From Nocardioides alkalitolerans DSM 16699 (GTDB lineage Bacteria > Actinomycetota > Actinomycetes > Propionibacteriales > Nocardioidaceae), in NCBI RefSeq assembly GCF_000426525.1, contig NZ_AUFN01000010.1, positions 744,001 through 808,000 on the forward strand: a stretch of 64,000 nt of DNA, read 5' to 3'. Below are positions 33,485 through 41,031 of the stretch, in pieces. Positions within the stretch are counted from its first letter, which is position 1. Every line of letters starts with the position of its first letter. The position numbers were made by a program, and so were the translations under genes. Below the pieces are notes generated by a model. The model searched no databases. It was not told the DNA's origin and was given only the letters and a program-made list of their open reading frames with translations.

Positions 33485-35500
33485 ATGGCTTCCCCCTCCC
33501 CCAACTGGGACTTGGTTCCTGTCCGTGGCCGCTACGTCGGTACGGACGGCACGCCAGTTACCGGCCGCGTGGTCTTCACGCCTCGCTCTAAGCGCCTTGT
33601 AGACGCCGCTGCACTCCGCACCCTCATTGCTCGTCCGATCGCCGCAGTGCTCGACAACGGCGCGTTTGAGGTCATGCTGCCTGCCAGCGACGACCTGGAC
33701 ATCGTGCCCAACGGCTTCACGTACGGCGTGGTCGAAGAGTTCAACGGTGGCTACAAGTACGACATCGACGTGCCGCTGAGCATGATCTCGACTGGCGTGG
33801 ACATTTCGCTCGCAGCTCCCACGGAGGCGAACAACCCCGGCGGCCTTACGCCCATCACGCGGCTTGAGTACGAGGCGTTCAAGACCGAGACGCTAGAGGC
33901 GTTCGGCACCACTGACGCTGTCATGGCAAGTGCGGCCACTGACGACGAGTCGGAGTTCACCGGAGCCCTGCGCACTCGCGTGGCTGCCGATATCGCCACC
34001 CCGGGCACCCCGATCGCAAACGAACTAGGGGCCGCAGTCGGCGGGGTGATCGACACCGGCATGGCCCCGGGCGGCGTCATCCGCGCGGGCGTCACGCCGA
34101 TCGCCCAGGCCGCCGCCTCGGACGCGATCACCGCCAACCCCAGCATCCTGAACCAGGCTGCCACCCAGGCCGGTGCAGCAGCAGCAGCAGCAGCGTCGAC
34201 CGCGGTCACCATCACGGGAGTCTCCGACGGCTACACCGCCCCGCCCGCCACCCCGACCGTCACCCTCGGCACCCTGAACCCGGTGGCCGCGAACGTCGGC
34301 GGTGGTCGACGCGTCCTCATCGCGGTCGCCGACACCCACAAGATCACGCAGCCCTCGGTGCTCCGGTCGATGTCTGGCCGGGTCGCCAACGACGAGGCCG
34401 CCCGCACCATCGAGTTCTACGTCTACCGGCCCAACGGCTCGGGCGGCTACACGGTCGTCTACCGCAGCGGCGCCCAGGCAGCGGCCACGGCCGGGACCTA
34501 CACGTGGACCCCGGCGTCGTACCTGCGGCTCCTGCCCGGCGACGTGCCGGGCGTCTGGACCGCCACCAACGTCGCCGCTAACGGCCTCTACTGGGCGGGC
34601 TCGGGCGGGCCCGCCATCGGGTCGATTCTGTACCAGCCTGCCGCCAACTCCCCGGCCCCGGCCGTCGGGGACACCATCACCCCTGGGGCCGGAACCAGCG
34701 ACCCAAAGATTCAGACGCAGTACCTGCCCGCGCTCACGTGGACCACCAGCCACGAGGCTGTCGTCGTGGCGTCGCGGTGGGCGAATCAGCCGGGCGGCTA
34801 CCCGCGCCTCGACGCGGGCGGGAAGGTGCCCGCCAACCTGCTCCCCGGTGCCCGTCTCACGGGGCTGCCTGTGACCGTTCTCGGAACGTCCATCATCGCC
34901 ACTGCCAATTCCTATGTCACCCAGGCCGCGGCCCTCGCCGGGATCGTGCTCGACAATCAGGCTGTCGGCTCGTCCGGCATCGTGTGGGACGGCACCCGGG
35001 ACCGATCGTTTTCAGCGACCAAGGCCGAGCTTGAGGCTGCGTTCCCCGGGTGGGGCGGGCAGTCCTATGAGGCCCGGATCATCGACCGCATCGCGAACAT
35101 CAAGCACCTGCACTTCGCGCACGGCTACAACGACCGCGACAAGCCGATCGGCACGCCCACCTCGACCGACCGGGCCACGCTGTACGGCGCCTACAACTAC
35201 GTGCTCAGCAAGGTCTTCGAGGCCAAGCCCTCGATCACCGTGTCGTTCGAGACCCCCCACAGCCTCTACACCCCGGCGAACGAGGGCTACCACGCCACCA
35301 CCGCCGCGGCGCGTACCGCGATCCTCGAACTCGGCCAGCGCTACGGCGGCCCCGTCTTTGACCTCACCCAGCACGGCCAGCTTGGGCAGTCCGGTGCGAC
35401 CACACGCACCACAGACGGCGTGCACCCCAACGCCGCGTGGAACACCATGCTGGCGCCCGTGCTGGCGGCGTGGTGGAACGAGCACCTGCCCGTCGGCTGA
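33485..35500 (+). CDS. Tail fibre / receptor-binding protein with SGNH esterase domain
   Basis: The 671-aa protein starts at the ATG at 33485. The N-terminal 130 residues (WDLVPVRGRYVGTDGTPVTGRVVFTP...GVVEEFNGGYKYDIDVPL) form a tail-attachment type domain. The middle is Ala/Thr-rich with ITANPSILNQAATQAGAAAAAA and a carbohydrate-binding-like beta region. The C-terminus has SGNH hydrolase blocks: VTVLGTSI (Ser), HGYNDRD (Asn) and TTDGVHPNAAW (Asp-His). It probably deacetylates or trims host surface glycan. From about 34,030 codons become much more GC-rich than in the N-terminal third, which suggests domain exchange. Confidence 0.8.
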   Translation: MASPSPNWDLVPVRGRYVGTDGTPVTGRVVFTPRSKRLVDAAALRTLIARPIAAVLDNGAFEVMLPASDDLDIVPNGFTYGVVEEFNGGYKYDIDVPLSMISTGVDISLAAPTEANNPGGLTPITRLEYEAFKTETLEAFGTTDAVMASAATDDESEFTGALRTRVAADIATPGTPIANELGAAVGGVIDTGMAPGGVIRAGVTPIAQAAASDAITANPSILNQAATQAGAAAAAAASTAVTITGVSDGYTAPPATPTVTLGTLNPVAANVGGGRRVLIAVADTHKITQPSVLRSMSGRVANDEAARTIEFYVYRPNGSGGYTVVYRSGAQAAATAGTYTWTPASYLRLLPGDVPGVWTATNVAANGLYWAGSGGPAIGSILYQPAANSPAPAVGDTITPGAGTSDPKIQTQYLPALTWTTSHEAVVVASRWANQPGGYPRLDAGGKVPANLLPGARLTGLPVTVLGTSIIATANSYVTQAAALAGIVLDNQAVGSSGIVWDGTRDRSFSATKAELEAAFPGWGGQSYEARIIDRIANIKHLHFAHGYNDRDKPIGTPTSTDRATLYGAYNYVLSKVFEAKPSITVSFETPHSLYTPANEGYHATTAAARTAILELGQRYGGPVFDLTQHGQLGQSGATTRTTDGVHPNAAWNTMLAPVLAAWWNEHLPVG

Positions 35501-35515
35501 TCTCCTGGCCGGTGC

Positions 35516-37027
35516 CTATGCGCCCCGTTGCGTAGCGAATCGCTGGATGATGTCGAGCGCGGTCGTGAGGTTGCCGCTGTCCGATTCGTTCTTAGTGTCG
35601 GGTGGCAGCTCGCCAAGCACACGGTCTCCGAAAGCCTTCATCAGCTCACGCGCCTGATCCTTCTCCAGCGGCTCAACATAGTTGCGGATTGTGGCCAGCT
35701 GAACGGCCATCACTCCGGCCCACCTGCTGATTCTTCTATGCTGAGCGGACTCTTTCGCCAGATAGCCCGCGAGTCCCAGCACGGGGATACTGACGCCGAG
35801 GTGGGTCGCGACGCTGGTCCACGTACTTATCCCGGTCTGGCGGGCGAAGATGAGAGCTATGGCTATCGCCATCACGGCGAGACCTGTCAGCGTGTAGAAC
35901 ACGAGCAGGCGCAGCTGATTCGCCGTGCCAGCCTCATCGTCGGACATCTGCTGGAACGCGGCCTTCAGTGCATTTTGCGCATCCATGGCGCTCTCGTACT
36001 TAACGCGGGCCTTTTCCAGCGCGTCGCGCTGCCTCTGGTTCTCGCGCTCCTCGCGATCGCGCACCTCGTTTCGGTCTGCCTCTTTGACCTTCAGCGTTCC
36101 CGTGATCGCCGAAACCGCCTCCACGCGATCCCACAGCTTCGTTGCAAGCGGATTGTCCGCCAGGCCCGGCCTCACAGTGCCGGCGATGTGACCCGTCGTA
36201 GTACCTACCCAGCCATCCAGGGCGATCCAGAGATCGGCTAGCAGGGGGTACACGTCGTCGGCATCTAAAGCCGTTCCGACCCTAGGAAGCCCCTCAGCGA
36301 GATTCTCCAGGGTCATCGCGACGCCGTTCCTCTTGCTGTCCCTGTCCACGGCCCACGCCTGCTGGCTGATCTCGATCGTCGTGCCGCAAGCCATATGGAA
36401 CAGCGAGACCGCAACGGGGTCCGCAAGACCATCGTCCCCGGGGACACTTAGGCGTTCCCACGCGTTCTCGGCCAACCGTCGGACGTCCCGTACCTGCTGG
36501 GCTGCGCCACTGGTCTCCAGTTCATCGACTTGCCGCCGGGCTCGTGACGCCTCGGCCCATCTGGAGAATGCCGCCCCCTGACTCTCTAGATCTTCCGAGA
36601 AAGCCGGTGGAAGGGCGGCCTGAAACGAGACGAAAGCCACCCGCGCATTCAGAAGAATCCCGTCGAGAAGTTCGACCGCCGCGTCCGCCTTATCAGACTT
36701 TCCCCCCAAATCGGCCAGAGCCCGAAGCCGGTCGAGCAGCATCTCCAGTTCCGGCGGCGGAGCCATCCCGAGCGCTCCGCTCCAGCCAATGGGAGGGTAG
36801 TAACAGAATGAATCAGCCATAACGTGCACACAGCCAAGAAGTGACCCCGCCCAAGGCGCACGCGCCCCCACCGCGATAGAGAACTCGGTGGGCTGCTCGT
36901 TGAGCGACATGAGAACGCGCCCGGCTAGGCCACCGATCTCATCGGTGGCCCGAGTCGGGTCGGTGTAGACGAGACTCATCTCCGCTGCCTCGATGCTCGC
37001 CTCTTCTGTTCCCCCGGCTGACGTCAT
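35516..37027 (-). CDS. Antisense membrane protein with coiled coil and conserved 2-TM C-terminus
   Basis: About 503 aa from the ATG at 37027; an ATG at 37180 would add a basic 51-residue extension. The N-terminal 330 residues are helical (PELEMLLDRLRALADLGGK, ARVAFVSFQAALPPAFSEDLESQG). A charged coiled coil (VKEADRNEVRDREERENQRQRDALEKARVKYESA) leads into two membrane helices (LLVFYTLTGLAVMAIAIALIF and SVATHLGVSIPVLGLAGYLA), then ESAQHRRISRWAGVMAVQL and FGDRVLGELPP. The last part is homologous to the protein at 62.2-63.2 kb. It lies antisense between late genes, typical of a lysogen-expressed extra gene, perhaps for superinfection exclusion. Confidence 0.75.
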   Translation of the reverse strand: MTSAGGTEEASIEAAEMSLVYTDPTRATDEIGGLAGRVLMSLNEQPTEFSIAVGARAPWAGSLLGCVHVMADSFCYYPPIGWSGALGMAPPPELEMLLDRLRALADLGGKSDKADAAVELLDGILLNARVAFVSFQAALPPAFSEDLESQGAAFSRWAEASRARRQVDELETSGAAQQVRDVRRLAENAWERLSVPGDDGLADPVAVSLFHMACGTTIEISQQAWAVDRDSKRNGVAMTLENLAEGLPRVGTALDADDVYPLLADLWIALDGWVGTTTGHIAGTVRPGLADNPLATKLWDRVEAVSAITGTLKVKEADRNEVRDREERENQRQRDALEKARVKYESAMDAQNALKAAFQQMSDDEAGTANQLRLLVFYTLTGLAVMAIAIALIFARQTGISTWTSVATHLGVSIPVLGLAGYLAKESAQHRRISRWAGVMAVQLATIRNYVEPLEKDQARELMKAFGDRVLGELPPDTKNESDSGNLTTALDIIQRFATQRGA

Positions 37028-37295
37028 GCCCGGCAATCTAGGCGGCCGGTGCGGCATGTGTTGACGAAACAGCCGAGCGGCCTGCGCCTGTCGGCGGGTG
37101 TCCAACCCGGACCGGGCCCCACTCGCCTCGCGAAGCGACACCTCCCGCCTTCGTAAGGTCTGTTTTTCGAGGCGGGGCATTTACGTTCTACCAAGACAAC
37201 ACCTCGACCAGGAGATCTGTAGGTCCCGTACCAACCCCGTCACTACACACGTCGCCCTCACCTGAGGCCGCGCACTCTGCGCCGTCGCCCTCCCT

Positions 37296-37430
37296 TCAGG
37301 AGTCGCGACCGCAGTCCTCACAAGTCGTGATGTCGACGAAGATCTCTCCGCCGAAGTTCTTCTCGACGATCCGCCCGTGACGGGTCTGGCGGTCGCAGGT
37401 CGGGCAGTACTGGATGCTCGTTGTCTTCAC
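37296..37430 (-). CDS. Small zinc-ribbon protein (44 aa)
   Basis: From a GTG at 37430 the peptide reads VKTTSIQYCPTCDRQTRHGRIVEK...FVDITTCEDCGRDS. The two CxxC pairs (CPTC, CEDC) make a zinc ribbon. A longer frame to 37640 exists but runs under the endolysin gene. It lies in the gap between the antisense membrane gene and the endolysin; function is unknown. Confidence 0.5.
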   Translation of the reverse strand: MKTTSIQYCPTCDRQTRHGRIVEKNFGGEIFVDITTCEDCGRDS

Positions 37431-37530
37431 GGGGTTCAAGGTGTCAGCGAACCCCGTGACACAGCAAGGAAGTGCTAGCACTCTGCCCCGGCCAACTCTG
37501 CACGGTTGGTTCGCCCCCACATCACCGCAA

Positions 37531-37570
37531 GCCCTGTCCCAGTCGGGATGGGGCTTCTTGCATTTCGAGG
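37531..37570 (+). promoter_or_regulatory. Hairpin leader before the endolysin gene
   Basis: AAGCCCTGTCCC pairs with GGGATGGGGCTT across AGTC, followed by CTTGCATTTCGAGGAGG and the GTG start. The spacing and flanks closely match the leader of the tail-tube gene at 47.17 kb. Confidence 0.6.
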
Positions 37571-37578
37571 AGGCCCTA

Positions 37579-38322
37579 GTGGCGATCGTTGAACTGGGCA
37601 AGGACTCCTCGGGGCGCAGGCTCCGCGTAGACGAGTCCACCCGAGAAAAGCTGGCTTACGCCGAGTACCTGCTTGGCAAGAAGCTCACCATCGTGCAGGG
37701 CTCGTACATGGGCACTGGCGGCGCTGCGGCTTCCGCCGCGACGCACAACGGTGGCGGAGTCATCGACATTCGCTCGTGGAGTCTGCTGCCGCTCATCACG
37801 CCACAGCGTGCCGTAGAGGCGCTGCGTCGAGCAGGCTTCGTCGCCTGGTATCGCACCAAGGCGCAGGGCTTCGATCCGCACATTCACGCGATCGACTACG
37901 GCAACCCGAACCTCCACCCCTCCGCAGAGCGGCAGGTGGTGGCGTGGGCCAACGGGCGCAACGGCCTGGCGAGCAACGGCTACGACGACGGCCCCAAGGT
38001 GATCATCCCCAAGGTCGCTCCCCCGATCCCGCGCAAGCGCGCCACGGGCCCCCTGGTCAATGCCGCCTTCAAGCGGCTCTACGACCTAGAGCAGCGCAAG
38101 GGCGCTACGCCCAAGGGCATGAAGAACACCCACGCGGGCCTCTGGGCTCAGATCGCCCCCCTGCGGGCCTACTTCACCGTCAAGCAGCTCGACGCCCTCC
38201 GGGCCGACAAGAGCGCTGACGCCGAGTACGCCAAGCGGGTCGGGATGAAGAAGACCTACGAGGGTCTCGTCTTCCAGATCGCCTACCTCGACAGTCTCAA
38301 GCTCTCCAAGACCAAGAAGTGA
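37579..38322 (+). CDS. Endolysin-type peptidase (M15-like) with C-terminal repeats
   Basis: A GTG at 37579 after CGAGGAGG gives 247 aa. The N-terminal catalytic part has LTIVQGSYMGTGGAAASAATHNGGGVIDIRSW (zinc His and Asp) and GFDPHIHAIDYG (second His), as in M15-type peptidoglycan peptidases of actinophages. The C-terminal half has two copies of a motif: KNTHAGLWAQIAPLRAYFTVKQLDALRADKS and KKTYEGLVFQIAYLDSLK, perhaps wall-binding. It lies directly upstream of the terminase genes and 18 kb from the holin, a separation seen in some actinophages. Confidence 0.78.
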   Translation: MAIVELGKDSSGRRLRVDESTREKLAYAEYLLGKKLTIVQGSYMGTGGAAASAATHNGGGVIDIRSWSLLPLITPQRAVEALRRAGFVAWYRTKAQGFDPHIHAIDYGNPNLHPSAERQVVAWANGRNGLASNGYDDGPKVIIPKVAPPIPRKRATGPLVNAAFKRLYDLEQRKGATPKGMKNTHAGLWAQIAPLRAYFTVKQLDALRADKSADAEYAKRVGMKKTYEGLVFQIAYLDSLKLSKTKK

Positions 38323-38335
38323 AGGGAGGGGCCAG

Positions 38336-38797
38336 ATGCCCGGACCGATTCCCCAACGTGAAGACGCACTGGCCCGTCCACGAGCCCGCAAGGGCAGCGA
38401 TCAGCAGGCAGTAACCAAGGGCGAGCTTCGCCCCGTGGCAGTGCCAGAGCCCGATGAGGACTGGCACCCCATCGCTCGCATGGTCTGGGACGGCATGGTC
38501 TCTTCCGGCCAGGCCGACTTCTTCCAGAACTCCGACTGGGCCTTCGCCTGGTCGACGTGCGAGGAACTCTCCCTCTACAAGTCTCCGAAGATCAATCGGG
38601 AGACCGGCGAGGAGTACCACAAGCGCTCCCCCGAGATGCTCAAGGCGCTCCTCGCCTCGCTCACCAGCCTTCTCGTTACCGAGGGCGACCGCAGGCGCGT
38701 TCGCATCGAACTTACTTCCCCGGAGCCCGACGAGAACGCAGCGACGGTGGCGCAGATGGACAACTACCGAAACCGCCTGAAGGTGGTCGAATCCTGA
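38336..38797 (+). CDS. Terminase small subunit
   Basis: The 153-aa protein begins MPGPIPQREDALARPRARKGSDQ, a common start of actinophage TerS, then DEDWHPIARMVWDGMVSSGQADFFQNSDWAFAWSTCEELSLY and SPEMLKALLASLTSLLVTEGDRRRVRIEL. TerS recognises the packaging site and loads TerL. It follows the endolysin by 13 bases and is followed by an HNH gene, then TerL. Confidence 0.85.
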   Translation: MPGPIPQREDALARPRARKGSDQQAVTKGELRPVAVPEPDEDWHPIARMVWDGMVSSGQADFFQNSDWAFAWSTCEELSLYKSPKINRETGEEYHKRSPEMLKALLASLTSLLVTEGDRRRVRIELTSPEPDENAATVAQMDNYRNRLKVVES

Positions 38798-38802
38798 CGC
38801 TC

Positions 38803-39348
38803 GTGCGGGAGTGCGAGCAATGCAAGGTAGACATCTCGCATAAGCGTCGGGACGCTCGATTCTGTTCGCGTAGCTGCAAGACGAAGAAGTGGTACGTCGA
38901 TCAGCGGGAAGACGAAGAATGGGTCGCCCGGCACCGCGCCAAGGATGCTGAACGGTATCTGCGTGAAGCCGAGCATCGTCGAGAGTACGCAAGAGCGCAG
39001 TACGACCGGAACCGCGAGGCATACGTCGAGCGATCTCGTGCCTATCGACGCGAGTATCCGGAGCGTAGGCGACGTGCTCATGACCGTCGAGCCGAGTGGA
39101 TTCGTAGCCATCCTGATTACCGCCACTTTCCCGATTCGGAATGGCGAGCCCTTGTCAACCGCCTTGGCGGACGTTGCGCTTACTGCAATGAGCGCAGAGA
39201 TGATTTACAGCGCGACCACGTGATTCCGCTTAAGCGTGGTGGTCGCCACGCAATTGCCAACATTCTACCCGCTTGCCCTCCGTGCAATGGGTCAAAGAAC
39301 GACAGCCTCCTCGTCGAGTGGAGGCGACGACTTAGAGAGAGGGGGTGA
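38803..39348 (+). CDS. HNH endonuclease (second), with N-terminal zinc ribbon
   Basis: The 181-aa protein from the GTG at 38803 starts VRECEQCKVDISHKRRDARFCSRSCKTKKWY (four-Cys zinc ribbon). A long Arg/Glu coiled region and the HNH domain follow: GGRCAYCNERRDDLQRDHVIPLKRGGRHAIANILPACPPCNGSKND with the H, N and second-metal residues. It sits between terS and terL and overlaps the terL start by four bases. It could be a free-standing homing endonuclease or a packaging partner. Confidence 0.85.
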   Translation: MRECEQCKVDISHKRRDARFCSRSCKTKKWYVDQREDEEWVARHRAKDAERYLREAEHRREYARAQYDRNREAYVERSRAYRREYPERRRRAHDRRAEWIRSHPDYRHFPDSEWRALVNRLGGRCAYCNERRDDLQRDHVIPLKRGGRHAIANILPACPPCNGSKNDSLLVEWRRRLRERG

Positions 39349-39632
39349 GCCTTATCTCAGCCCTGACCATCGAGGAAATCGAAGCGCTGGAGCCTACTTA
39401 CATTGGGCCGACGTGGCAGAAGAACGAAGACGGAGAGTGGATTCTTCCCGAATACACTCTCGGCTGGCAGATTGCCGAGTGGGTAACTACTTACCTGCTG
39501 GCGAATGACGGTACGCACTGGACCTTTACCCTAGAGCAACTCCGCTTCATCCTCCATTGGTATGCGGTGGATGAGCAGGGGCGCTTTTCATGGCGTACCG
39601 GTGTTCTCCAGCGCATGAAGGGCTGGGGTTAG
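39345..39632 (+). CDS. terL: Terminase large subunit, N-terminal fragment ending at an amber codon
   Basis: The GTG start at 39345 overlaps the HNH stop. The 95-aa product reads LTIEEIEALEPTYIGPTWQKNEDGEWILPEYTLGWQIAEWV...FSWRTGVLQRMKGWG and then TAG at 39630-39632. The sequence stops in the middle of the Walker A motif, which in related terminases runs KGWGK(S/D)P. The same frame continues without a shift into the rest of TerL. Alone, this fragment cannot be an ATPase. Confidence 0.8.
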   Translation: MSLISALTIEEIEALEPTYIGPTWQKNEDGEWILPEYTLGWQIAEWVTTYLLANDGTHWTFTLEQLRFILHWYAVDEQGRFSWRTGVLQRMKGWG

Positions 39633-39638
39633 CTGAGC
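39630..39638 (+). other. Nine-base in-frame insertion with amber codon in terL Walker A
   Basis: TAGCTGAGC lies between GGT (Gly of GWG) and AAG-GAC (Lys-Asp of KDP). Removing these nine bases restores the expected KGWGKDPLLAVLSLVELCGP. No intron or intein sequence accompanies it. Confidence 0.75.
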
Positions 39639-39656
39639 AAGGACCCACTTCTTGCC

Positions 39657-41015
39657 GTGCTCTCCCTCGTTGAACTCTGTGGGCCGTCGAAGTTTGGCGG
39701 TTGGAACGCAGATGGCTCTCCGCGAGCCGTCGCCCACCCACAGGCTTACGTGCAGATCATCGGCGTCAACCAGGCGCAGTCCCGCAACACAATGGACGTC
39801 TTCGCGGCGATCATGTCGGAGACGTTCAAGCAGACCTATGACGTTCAGGCTGGTGTCGAGTCCATCCGTGCGAATGGTGGCCGACAGCAGCTTTGGGGCG
39901 TTACCAGTAACCCGCGAGCCCTAGAGGGTAAGCGAGTTACGTTCGCGGTCCTCGGAGAGACGCAGCACTGGATTGCCGCGAACAAGGGCCACGAGATGTA
40001 CAAGGTCACAGCCCTTAACGCCCGCAAGGTCGGTGGCCGCTTCCTCGCCATCACCAACGCCTACGAGCCCGGAGAGGATTCCGTAGCGCAGATCATGCGC
40101 GAGGGCTACGAGAAGGCGTTGGAAGAGGGAACGTTCGACGGGAAGATGCTCTACGACTCCGTAGAGGCTCACCCGCAGACGCCACTCACCGCAGAGGCCA
40201 TGCGCATTGTCTTCCCGAAGATTCGGGGCGATGCCATTTGGTCCAACGTGGACGACGTAATCCCGTCGCTCTACGACCCCATGATCAGCAAGTCTCGAAA
40301 CCGCCGCATGTGGTTCAACCAGATCGTTGCCGACGAAGACAGCCTCATCGGCCCTGCCGACTGGTCTGCCATCGAGCCTCAGATTGGTGAAGACGAACCG
40401 ATCCTGCGAGCTGGAGAGAAGATCGTTCTCGGCTTCGACGGTGGTAAGACGGACGACTCCACGGCCCTCGTAGCCATCAGGATCAACGACGGCATGGTCT
40501 TCCTGCTCTGCCTCGAAGAGAAGCCCGAGGGCCCTGCTGGCGAGGGCTGGCACGTCAACGTAGACCGCGTGGAGAGCGAAGTCCACCTGGCCTTCCGTCT
40601 CTATAACGTCCAAGGCTTCTACGCCGACGTTGCGCAGTGGGAGTCGCAGATCGACAACTGGGCAGAGCAGTACCGCGAGACGCTTAGTGTAAAGGCTAGC
40701 GAGCGTCACGCTATCGCATGGGACATGCGCGCTTCTCAGAAGAAGAACACGATGGCTCACGAGCGACTGCTAGCAGCCGTCTTCGACAAGGCAATCCGCA
40801 CGGACGGTAATCCGAAACTCCGACGTCACGCACTTAACGCACGTCGTCGAGAGAACAACTTTGGCGTGAGCTTCGGCAAGGAGTCACGTGAATCCCCCAA
40901 GAAGGTCGACGCCTACGCCGCACTAATGCTGGCGCACGAGGCGTATCACGACTTCCGTACCGGTCGAGCGAAGACCGAGAAGAAGCCGCGTACCGGCAGG
41001 GGCTATTTCCTCTGA
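39657..41015 (+). CDS. terL: Terminase large subunit, remaining ATPase and nuclease part
   Basis: The frame continues from the amber codon at 39630; the first usual start is a GTG at 39657 (452 aa), which leaves out the Walker A lysine. The protein has LVELCGPSKFGGWNADGSP, VQIIGVNQAQSRNTMDVF, VTFAVLGETQHW (Walker B region with catalytic Glu), and the nuclease Asp in KIVLGFDGGKTDDSTALVAIRI and SPKKVDAYAALMLAHEA. This is the TerL motor that packages DNA into capsids. Whether full-length protein is made by readthrough or the gene is dead is open. Confidence 0.85.
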   Translation: MLSLVELCGPSKFGGWNADGSPRAVAHPQAYVQIIGVNQAQSRNTMDVFAAIMSETFKQTYDVQAGVESIRANGGRQQLWGVTSNPRALEGKRVTFAVLGETQHWIAANKGHEMYKVTALNARKVGGRFLAITNAYEPGEDSVAQIMREGYEKALEEGTFDGKMLYDSVEAHPQTPLTAEAMRIVFPKIRGDAIWSNVDDVIPSLYDPMISKSRNRRMWFNQIVADEDSLIGPADWSAIEPQIGEDEPILRAGEKIVLGFDGGKTDDSTALVAIRINDGMVFLLCLEEKPEGPAGEGWHVNVDRVESEVHLAFRLYNVQGFYADVAQWESQIDNWAEQYRETLSVKASERHAIAWDMRASQKKNTMAHERLLAAVFDKAIRTDGNPKLRRHALNARRRENNFGVSFGKESRESPKKVDAYAALMLAHEAYHDFRTGRAKTEKKPRTGRGYFL

Positions 41016-41031
41016 AAATCGAAGGAGCCCA

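Noticed and set aside
38557..38802. N-terminal extension of the second HNH protein
   Set aside because: The frame is open there, but it lies within terS and lacks protein-like sequence; the zinc-ribbon start at 38803 fits better.
39620..39650. T4 gene 60-style ribosomal bypass or a group I intron at the terL amber codon
   Set aside because: Only nine bases separate conserved codons, far too few for an intron, and no matching take-off and landing codons in the right frame are present.
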